Assembly: GCA_039654915.1 (NCBI GenBank)
Contig: CM077600.1
Coordinates: 39,044,492 to 39,108,491 of the forward strand
Direction: 5' to 3'
Length of the DNA stretch: 64,000 nucleotides
Source: Aquilaria yunnanensis
Taxonomy: Eukaryota; Streptophyta; Magnoliopsida; Malvales; Thymelaeaceae
Position numbers and translations under genes: made by a program. Shown piece after piece: positions 56,650 to 64,000 of this stretch (its first letter is position 1; every line of letters begins with the position of its first letter). Under the pieces are notes generated by a model. The model was not told the origin of the DNA, made no database searches, and saw only the letters and a program-made list of their open reading frames with translations.

Positions 56650-58190
56650 CAATTTTTTGCCTCAACCAACCTTAAATTTGTGTATTTTTTATGTTAAAGT
56701 CCCTTCTAATTAAATCAGCTAGTGTAGATAGGGAAATCTTAGGGTTTGATCTTATGACTTCATGGTACTCTTCCGTAATCCACTCGTAAGTTTCAAACAT
56801 CTTCTTCACTTATCTTGCACATGTATGATTATCTTCACATCTTCTAATTTGTGCTCTTGGGCCATCTTTGTATTTTCCAGCAACTAGGAGCCAGAGGCTA
56901 CCACTCTAACAAACCACTCTCAGCTTTCTTTTGTCATTTTTCTTGAAATGAAATGATTGTCTGTTATTTAGTGAATAAGCACTCACAGCATTCTTCAGAA
57001 CATCATACGATGCAAACACCATCTTCAACTTGAATTTTGGGTCTTTCATATTTGATCTGGGATTAAAAATATCCATTTTTTCACCTCTCATCATCAGAGG
57101 ATTCATGCACATTTTCCAATTCAGCATCTGATTTCTCATACTCACAATTAACCACATTAAATGAGTACCCCGTAACCCTACTCTCACTCTCTCCAGCAAT
57201 ATCTGTCCCTTTTTTAGCATCCTCTTGTGTTCCAACATTCTCCTACATCATTTGTTGTAAACCTGCGCCAACTTGCACATTCACATGAATGCCATCATCA
57301 TCCCTGTCATTCTTTTCATCACTATTTTCAAATTCATTGTCACAAGACCCACTGTCCGCTTCACTTTCTACCCTATAGCCCTCATCATCACTATTGTCTA
57401 AATCATCACTCTCTTAAACATAATCGCCACCAAAATCATTTATGGGAGACCCCGTTGGTACATTGACATTCTTATCACCTAACACTTCTTTTGTTTCAGC
57501 CTCCTACACCTATCACCCATATCCTAGAACCCATACCCTCTTAAATCTTAAAGTTGATCCTATCTTGTTTCTGGAGCATCACAAATATCATTAATCTCAC
57601 CATGTAAGTCTTACCTTCTTTTCTCTTCATTCCCTACTTCTTCTATCTCATATACCACATCAGAGACAACTCTTTTAGGTTCAGCAGAACAGCTAGGCAA
57701 ACATAGTCTCAACCCTGGTTTACTTATGATCTTTTCTTTAGATCCCATTGCCACTCCACACACGTCTCTCTTACTTGACACCTCACTATGGTCTTTACCT
57801 TCAATTTTTACCAACTTCAACTTTAGAGATGTAAGTGATGTTTTTGTCTGTTTTACAAAAGCCTTCTCTTGTGCAAACATCTCTTAAATAGTCAACACTC
57901 TAATGTGAATAACCATATTGTGCGAATGATGAAGGTTAGTGTGCGCCATCTTTAAGATATCTTTATCTGTTTTTAACTTCCTCAATATGTCCTCCAGTGG
58001 TTGTGTGGTAAGGTAGTGTCCAAAAGTAATTCATGAAACAAGTGCAACCCAACTCCTCGACCATTTAATCTATGTCAACCATACTCAACCTATCCATGTG
58101 ACGTAGATCAAAATAATCTTCACTGTCTCCCACGTATGCCTTTCATGAAAATTTTGTGCAGTAACCGCCATGATACATTTTTATTGAAAA
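56650..58190 (-). pseudogene. MuDR/MULE transposase N-terminal half, decayed
   Basis: On the minus strand, 5' to 3': an N-terminal region with HMDRLSMVDID and MVEELGCTCFMNYF (about 58000-58130), a charged linker (57611-57880), then the Mutator DNA-binding domain FKLKMVFASYDVLKNAVSAY followed by NNRQSFHFKKNDKRKLRVVC (56906-57075). After that comes a transposase segment with WITEEYHEVIRSNPKISL (about 56740-56790). Stops between blocks show decay. The catalytic DDE and SWIM parts are missing or unrecognisable. Confidence 0.75.
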
Positions 58191-58212
58191 CCAAAGAACA
58201 TGTTGAACTATT

Positions 58213-58217
58213 GGATG
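58213..58217. other. Candidate 5-bp target-site duplication (left copy) of the right LTR element
   Basis: GGATG directly precedes the LTR start. Its partner would be after the 3' LTR, beyond the window. Confidence 0.4.
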
Positions 58218-58720
58218 TGTTGACACCCAATTTCGTCCGGGTGTTTTAAAATTTTGAAAAAAATTTTATTAAAAAAAATTAATTTAAAAAAAAAATATAT
58301 TACTATTATTATTAAAAAAAATTTAATTAGTTTAAAATATATTTTTGTTTTGTGAAAATTTGATTTAAAATGATATATGTGTGAATATGTGTATGTTTGA
58401 AATAAAATAAAATTTCATGAAAAAAATGACAAAAAATTAAAAGTTTGAGGTAAAAATGACAAAATTGAGAAGTTTCGGAAAAAATTGACAAATTCTAAAA
58501 GTTCCAGGAGCATTTGGTAGTTTGTCACAAAAAATTTTGAGCCTGCCGACGTTTTTGGCTCAAATTGACAGAAAACGACAAAATTGTCAAAATCAGAAGC
58601 TTCAGGAACTTATCCTGAGGCTGAGAGACGTAAAGGACTAAAATTGTCATTTTACCAATTTAAGAGATAAGTTTGAAATTTTTTATTAATTTATCCATCA
58701 ACAGTTCAGCTAAACTTCCT

Positions 58721-58730
58721 CTATAAATAG
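58721..58730 (+). promoter_or_regulatory. LTR promoter TATA box (right element)
   Basis: CTATAAATAG in the block conserved with 4091 of the left LTR. Confidence 0.65.
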
Positions 58731-59159
58731 CCTCCCAAATTTTGTGCTAAATACAGAGAAAAATAGAAAGAAAAGCTTAGAGCTCCGTTTTTAAAATAGA
58801 AAAAATTACAGCCTTAGTCCCTAGCTCTCCTTCCTTTCCTCAAAAAATCTCAAAACTTTTCATTTTGACGATTAAGCCATTTTCTTCCCCCCTGTCGCGC
58901 GCCCTCTGTTTCCATTTCTCAGAATTCAGAATTTAAAATCAAGGGTACAACTCTCATTTAATCCTTCATCTTTTCAATTTCTTTCACTTTGGTCACTAAC
59001 TTTGTATTTTATTCTTGCAGAATTAATTACTAACCCTTTTAATTTTTACTTGTTTGTTTATTATTTGTTTATTACTAACCCCCTTTTTTATTGTTGTTAT
59101 TAACTTACTAACAACTAACTTTTAATACTATTATTGTTACTAACCTTTTAATTTTTGCA

Positions 59160-59570
59160 TTATTACTAACTTTTATAATTGTTGTTAACAATTAATTAAC
59201 TTTTATTATTGTTTTTAATTAATTAATTTAATTAACTTGGCTAGCTTTTTATTATTGTTGTTAATTAATTAATTTAATTAATTTGGCTAACTTTTTATTT
59301 GTTGTTAATTAATTTAATTAATTTGGCTAACTTTTTATTTATTGTTGTTAATTAATTTAATTAATTTGGCTAACTTTTTATTATCGTTGTTAATTAATTA
59401 ATTTAATTAATTTGGCTAACTTTTTATTATTGTTGATAATTAATTAATTTAATTAACTTGGCTAACTTTTTATTATTGTTGTTAATTAATTAATTTAATT
59501 AACTTGACTAACTTTTTATTATTGTTGTTTAACAATTAATTTAATTAACTTTGCTAACATTTATTATTAT
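59160..59570 (+). repeat. AT-rich minisatellite in the right LTR
   Basis: About seven units of roughly 55 bp with TTGGCTAACTTTTTATT and GTTGTTAATTAATTAATTT, homologous to 4817-5215. Confidence 0.85.
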
Positions 59571-59574
59571 TTTT

Positions 59575-59602
59575 AAAGTGGATGGCCAAAAAGCCCCACT
59601 TT
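59575..59602 (+). other. Conserved small hairpin in the right LTR
   Basis: AAAGTGG ... CCACTTT with an inner GGC/GCC pair, matching 5297-5322. Confidence 0.5.
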
Positions 59603-59959
59603 ATTATTATTAATTTTTTTTTTCTTTATATAATTTTTTATTTAATTCACCTTTACCCTTTACTAATTAATAAATAAATAAAAATTAAAAGAAGATTATT
59701 TTGTAATTAATTATTAAGGCTAATAAAAATTATTTTTAAAAAAAAGCAAATTATTTTTATTTTTATATACATGTTTTTAATTCTTTAAAGATAACAAAAA
59801 GTTAAAATTAATTTTAATAGTTATTTTTATCCAGTAAAAATAATAAAAAAATAAAAATAAAACCTGTTTAAAAAAAATACATGAAAATTAAGACTTTATA
59901 TTTTACTGATTTATTTAAAATATAACTTTTAAATCCACTAAAATAATAAATATTTTTCA

Positions 59960-60240
59960 TTAAACAAGAAAACAAAAAGAAAACTAAAACAAGATAAGAA
60001 AAAGATAAGAAAGACAAGAAAAAGAAAAGAAAAGAAAGATAAGAAAGAAAGAAAAGAAAGAAAGAAAAGAAAGAAAAGAAAAAGAAAAGATAAAAAAAGA
60101 AAAGAAAGAAAGAAAAGAAAGAAAAGAAAAAGAAAAGAAAAGAAAAGAAAGAAAAGAAAGGAAAAATAAAACTAAAAGAAAGATAAAATCAAAAAGAAAG
60201 ATAAAGAAAGGAGGAAAAGAATAATAAAATATAAAAAGAA
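59960..60240. repeat. Purine-rich AAAG/AAGA tract in the right LTR
   Basis: About 280 bases of degenerate AAGAAAG. The minus-strand Phe/Ser/Leu-rich frame is an artefact of it. Confidence 0.9.
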
Positions 60241-60385
60241 ATAAGAAAGATCTTTTAAAGATCATTAACAAAAAATCTAAAATTTTAAAAGACTTACAAA
60301 AATAGTAATTAAAATAACAATTACTTCCATTAAAATAAAAAATCCATATTTACAATATGGATTAAATTGTTTAAATTTCACCAAA

Positions 60386-60473
60386 TTCCGTGTCCAAATG
60401 ACTCGACAGAGTCCATGGTTCGGAATAAAAATCTTCCGTGTCCAAATGACTCGGCAGAGTCCATGGTTCGGAA
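60386..60473 (+). other. LTR hairpin copies C1' and C2' (covarying family)
   Basis: 60386-60425 and 60434-60473 keep stems TTCCG/CGGAA, CCA/TGG and GACTC/GAGTC. The loop is GACA in the first and GGCA in the second. Same 48-bp period as at 7342-7429. Confidence 0.8.
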
Positions 60474-60748
60474 GTATAAAATTCTATATAAATTAATTAC
60501 CAAAAATCCACATCCAATTAATTCAGTTAAAAATTCTAGATTGAAAATTAACTGAAATTTATTTAAAAGCAAAGCGAAACAAAATTAAAATCAACTAAGG
60601 TGCCAATTTTTGGGCGTTTTAACAAAGTTGTTTTAACGTAACCGTACTCCCGAACCCCCGAACTCTCGCAGACCAATATTTAAGGTGACCAATCGACCTA
60701 GGTAAACAGATTGGTGGCGACTCCCGAAAATCCGACGTTGCCACAGCT

Positions 60749-60767
60749 TGGCGACTCCGCTGGGGAC
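60749..60767 (+). promoter_or_regulatory. Primer-binding site, tRNA-Arg type
   Basis: TGGCGACTCCGCTGGGGAC starts three bases after the LTR. Its complement reads as a tRNA 3' end (...CCCCAGCGGAGTCGCCA), which I recall as plant tRNA-Arg, the primer reported for Ogre-type elements. Confidence 0.8.
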
Positions 60768-61490
60768 TCCACGTTAGTGAGTCGAGCCTAAAGTTGATTT
60801 GTTTTGATTTACTTTGCTTATTATGTGGATTTATATGTTATATTTACTTATTCTAAACATGCATAATGCATTCACAATATGAAGCTCTATACCCGAGCTT
60901 CCTTAAATCAAACACGATTCTTTCTAAGCGGAATTGGTGTTGATGTCCTTGTGAGGCCACGGTCTCCAAGCCTTCACCGGTTTCAAAGTAGCAAAGTAGT
61001 GTATTGCCTTCTGAGACGGTTAGTCTCTGCATGGGCCCACGAAAAGCTACGACTCGAATTAATCCATTCCTTACATTAACCCTAGAGGGTAAGGAATCGG
61101 GCCGTCACTATGATTTAGTGACGGGATTCGGGAACTATCCCTTGCCTTTTTGATAAGCTACCTTATGCATATAGAACTCCCCACTTAACCATAGAACTGA
61201 CCATAGAATTTCTACCATTTTACCAACGCCATAAGCACGTCCTTGTTATGCTATGTTGTTGCTCTACACTTTTATTTTCTTCGTGTCTTATATTTATGGT
61301 TTTAATTCATTTTTCCATAATACTTCATGAGTTGTTAATTGCTATTTAACTTATTAATAACCTTATCTTTCTTGTGCAATTATTCTTCATGCATCAAAAC
61401 CACGCATCAAATTATGCTAACTTTTTGGTCTTTATAATGACAACTAAAAGTTTTGAAGTTCTACGATAATGGATAAGCAAACTCACTCAT

Positions 61491-62140
61491 TGCATGCATT
61501 CCATTACATTAATCACGTGCATATAAAGTATGATAAAAATAATCTCATTGCATGCATTCCATTACATCAATCACACGCATATAAAATCTGATAAAAATAA
61601 TCTCATTGCATGCATTCCATTACATTAATCACATGCATATAAAATCTGATAAAAATAATCTCATTGCATGCATTCCATTACATTAATCACGTGCATATAA
61701 AGTCTGATAAAAACATAATCTCACTTTATATTGCATGCATCCATTACATCAATCACACGCATATAAAATCTGATAAAAATAATCTCATTGCATGCATTCC
61801 ATTACATCAATCACACGCATATAAAATCTGATAAAAATAATCTCATTGCATGCATTCCATTACATTAATCACATGCATATAAAATCTGATAAAAATAATC
61901 TCATTGCATGCATTCCATTACATTAATCACGTGCATATAAAGTCTGATAAAAACATAATCTCACTTTATATTGCATGCATCCATTACATCAATCACACGC
62001 ATATAAAATCTGATAAAAATAATCTCATTGCATGCATTCCATTACATCAATCACGTGCATATAAATTTTGATAAAAACATAATCTCATTGCATGCATCCA
62101 TCACATCAATCATATACGCATAGAATCTAATAAAATAAAT
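61491..62140 (+). repeat. Leader tandem array, ~58-bp unit, with exact 240-bp higher-order duplication
   Basis: TGCATGCAT marks unit starts at 61491, 61549, 61607, 61665, 61732, 61789, 61847, 61905, 61972, 62029 and 62089 (spacings 57-67). Bases 61561-61800 and 61801-62040 are identical, a four-unit block duplicated without a single visible difference. Confidence 0.97.
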
Positions 62141-62204
62141 ATTCCTTTAAAAAGGTAAAATTGGACCTCAACACCGATATTCAACTCGGCTCCAAACAAA
62201 ACTA

Positions 62205-63956
62205 ATGGCAGAACAAACTGAAGGACGTCTCATAGATATAGAGTCCAAGATTGAAAGTATGGCAGAACAAATGAGACAATTGATGGAAATAATCAAAGGG
62301 AAAGCAACTCAAGTTCCCATCAAAGAAGCACAAGATCCCACTTATACTCCGGGATTCACCCCACAACGAGTCTCAGTCCAAGAAAACCTGTTTCAAGAAC
62401 CAGGACAGTCTGCTAGTGTTCACCTGAAACAAGACACTGTGTATGAAGAGAAGAAGACACCACCAAAGGAAGAAGGAGAATCTCAAAAACTCGAAACAAT
62501 AGAGAAGAGACTGCGAGCCATTGAAGGAGGTAATATATTCGGATCTCTCTCAGTGGATGACCTCTGCTTAGTGCCAGACGCCATAATCCCTTCGGACTTT
62601 AAAGTACCGGATTTTGTAAAATACGATGGAACGAGTGATCCCATCACTCACATCACACTGTTCCTAAGGAGACTACAACCACTCACAAAAGATGAAAAGG
62701 TGTGGATTGCACTTTTTCAGGAAAGTCTCACAAAATCAGCATTGCAGTGGTATCTAAGTCAAGGACCAAGAAACATCAAAACTTGGAATGACCTTGCTCA
62801 GGCCTTCATCGGCAACTATAAACATGTTATGGACTTGGCTCCGGATCGCCAAACTCTCCAAAACATGGAGAAGAAAAAGCCAGAAACTTTCAAGGAATAT
62901 GCCCAACGGTGGAGGGACTTAGCTGCACAAGTTCAGCCACCCATGACAGAAAAAGAAATGGTCACTTTGTTTGTCCAGACACTGAAATACCCATATTATG
63001 ACAAACTCATTGGCAATTCGGCAACTAATTTCTCCGATGTTGTCATGTCTGGAGAAAGGATCGAGCATGGGATTAGGACTGGGAAGATTGCTGAGTCCTT
63101 TAGTGATCCTATGAAAAGAGGAGGACCATCCAGAACAAAAGATGAAGAAGTACAACAAATAGGACGCGAAAGAGGGATTCCCCTCGTAGGCACTGTGGCT
63201 ACCGGTCCTCGCCTATCCTATTATGCCAAAAGGCCCAATTATTATCCTACCAATAGGCCCAATGACTATCCTCCCAATATGCCCAATGATTATCCTTCCA
63301 ATAGGCCTAATGATTATCCTCCCAATAGGCCCAACAATTATCCTCTCAACAGGCCTAATCAGTTACGGCCACCTGTTCCGACTCCTCCAGTACCCACACA
63401 AAAACCAAAAGAAGTTTTTGCACCAATTCCCATGACTTACACTGAGTTGTATCCAAAACTCATAGAAAGTCAACTTATCCGTCCAATTCCTACAAATCCA
63501 TTTGGACCCCCATATCCAACGTGGTATGACCCCAACATAACTTGCCCATATCATGATGGCGTTCCAGGCCATGGCTTGGAAAATTGCACAGCATTGAAAC
63601 GTATAGTCCAACAATTAATCGAATCAAAGTGGTTGGACTTTTCCGATGAACCGAACGTCACTCACAATCCATTGCCGCCTCATCAAGAAAAACCAGTCAA
63701 TATGATAGAAGAACACCGGCTGATGAAAAAGTCAGTCAATGATATCATAACCCCTCTTAAGCATGTATATTCATGCCTTGTGAAAGAAGGGATTATCATG
63801 GGAAAGCCTTCTTTTGGACATGAAGAAGTTGAAGATGAGGAATGGTGCAACTTTCATGACAGTAAGAGTCATTCTATCCAAGAATGCTCAGAATTCCGTA
63901 AGAATCTGCAAAGACTCATAGACTCATCCCAACTTATCGTTTTTATGATGATGTGA
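62205..63956 (+). CDS. Gag polyprotein of a Tat/Ogre-lineage Ty3-gypsy retrotransposon
   Basis: 583 codons. N-terminal coiled coil (about residues 1-35, ESKIESMAEQMRQLMEIIK). The Gag core near residues 125-300 has DLCLVPDAIIPSDFKVPDF, KYDGTSDPITH, LQWYLSQGP, YAQRWRDLAAQV and ATNFSDVVMSGERIEHGIRTG, all typical of Tat-lineage Gag. A Pro/Asn/Tyr repeat follows at about 342-387 (RPNDYPPN-like, 24-bp DNA period). Two CHHC/CHC-type knuckle-like motifs are present: CPYHDGVPGHGLENC near 446 and CNFHDSKSHSIQEC near 548. The stop is probably caused by a frameshift near 63925-63935: the +1 frame continues YRFYDDVNVIIKEQEVNAI to the window end, as expected before protease. Probably a defective copy. Confidence 0.93.
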   Translation: MAEQTEGRLIDIESKIESMAEQMRQLMEIIKGKATQVPIKEAQDPTYTPGFTPQRVSVQENLFQEPGQSASVHLKQDTVYEEKKTPPKEEGESQKLETIEKRLRAIEGGNIFGSLSVDDLCLVPDAIIPSDFKVPDFVKYDGTSDPITHITLFLRRLQPLTKDEKVWIALFQESLTKSALQWYLSQGPRNIKTWNDLAQAFIGNYKHVMDLAPDRQTLQNMEKKKPETFKEYAQRWRDLAAQVQPPMTEKEMVTLFVQTLKYPYYDKLIGNSATNFSDVVMSGERIEHGIRTGKIAESFSDPMKRGGPSRTKDEEVQQIGRERGIPLVGTVATGPRLSYYAKRPNYYPTNRPNDYPPNMPNDYPSNRPNDYPPNRPNNYPLNRPNQLRPPVPTPPVPTQKPKEVFAPIPMTYTELYPKLIESQLIRPIPTNPFGPPYPTWYDPNITCPYHDGVPGHGLENCTALKRIVQQLIESKWLDFSDEPNVTHNPLPPHQEKPVNMIEEHRLMKKSVNDIITPLKHVYSCLVKEGIIMGKPSFGHEEVEDEEWCNFHDSKSHSIQECSEFRKNLQRLIDSSQLIVFMMM

Positions 63957-64000
63957 ATGTGATCATTAAAGAACAAGAAGTCAATGCTATACCAATCTCA

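Larger units (their letters stand above)
55325..58217. mobile_element. Mutator-like element (MULE), left part, interrupted by the LTR retrotransposon
   Basis: GGGTAAAATTCATTTTTGGTCCC at 55325 looks like a Mutator-like terminal repeat. Inside are a GRF-zinc-finger gene remnant (+) and a MuDR-type transposase remnant (-) whose 5' end runs into the LTR at 58218. The other terminus should lie beyond the retrotransposon, outside the window. Confidence 0.65.
58218..60745 (+). repeat. 5' LTR of the right Tat/Ogre-type element (2528 bp)
   Basis: Starts TGTTGACACCC and ends GACGTTGCCACA. Homologous to 3582-7695 but shorter, lacking the 100-base inverted-repeat block and hairpin copies A and B. The hairpin pair C1/C2 and the last ~180 bases are nearly identical to the other LTR. 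Confidence 0.93.
60746..62204 (+). other. Untranslated leader between the LTR and gag
   Basis: No long ORF. The first 700 bases are non-repetitive, and 61491-62140 is a tandem array. In other Tat/Ogre elements an additional ORF may occupy this place; it is absent here. Confidence 0.75.
58218..64000 (+). mobile_element. Tat/Ogre-lineage Ty3-gypsy element, 5' part (right element)
   Basis: LTR, primer-binding site, a 1.4-kb leader with tandem repeats, then a Tat-type gag: a standard 5' half in plus orientation. Gag starts only about 1.5 kb after the LTR and no extra ORF precedes it, unlike canonical Ogre elements, so a non-Ogre Tat clade is likely. It is inserted into the MULE transposase gene. 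Pol and the 3' LTR lie outside the window. Confidence 0.93.

Noticed and set aside
59984..60271. Phe/Ser/Leu-rich minus-strand frame resembling a membrane protein
   Set aside because: It is the reverse of the AAAG tract in the LTR, not a gene.
3582..60745. The two homologous LTRs as the ends of one 57-kb element
   Set aside because: The left LTR follows a polypurine tract (3' LTR) and the right LTR is followed by a primer-binding site (5' LTR). They are therefore outer ends of two different elements, with host genes between.

Overview
This is nuclear DNA from a flowering plant, probably a eudicot. The genes carry short AT-rich introns with GT-AG (and one GC-AG) borders, the repeats are plant lineages (Tat/Ogre Ty3-gypsy, hAT, Mutator-like, Harbinger-like, copia), and the single-copy genes match a known Arabidopsis chromosome 1 neighbourhood (bHLH52, TWINKLE, PATL4; At1g30670-At1g30690, recalled from general knowledge). 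No bacterial operon, rRNA or CRISPR array is present.

Layout. (1) 1-7695: the 3' part of a Tat/Ogre-lineage LTR retrotransposon. It has an intronless LOG-type cytokinin phosphoribohydrolase ORF (42-671), a roughly 31-copy 72/73-bp tandem array with nested higher-order structure (1188-3460), a polypurine tract and a 4.1-kb 3' LTR. (2) 7696-25.3 kb: no intact host gene. It is a field of DNA-transposon relics: Mutator-like and hAT-like non-autonomous elements, an RNase H fragment split by a hAT-like insertion, a decayed patellin fragment, and a 4.3-kb hAT element with a perfect 8-bp target duplication and a broken transposase. (3) 25.5-48.6 kb: the gene island. It holds a bHLH52-type gene (+), a PATL4-type patellin (-), a 21-exon TWINKLE organellar primase-helicase (-) and a second bHLH52 paralogue (+). 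(4) 48.8-55.3 kb: gene-free, with a copia 3' end and two tRNA-like SINE candidates. (5) 55.3-58.2 kb: a Mutator-like element with a GRF-zinc-finger gene and an opposed transposase, cut by (6) 58218-64000: the 5' half of a second element of the same Tat/Ogre family (LTR, primer-binding site, tandem-repeat leader, gag).

The host genes share a neighbourhood, not a pathway. TWINKLE copies organelle DNA, PATL4 is a phosphoinositide/membrane-trafficking protein, and the bHLH genes are transcription factors. All exon models were assembled by hand from splice borders, reading phase and family conservation; none has transcript support.

The most interesting material is in the two retroelements. Their LTRs carry a family of hairpins with identical geometry whose three stems differ by compensatory changes. 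The 3' array monomer folds into two hairpins, one with loop-confined variation. A LOG gene also sits where the body of the retroelement should be.
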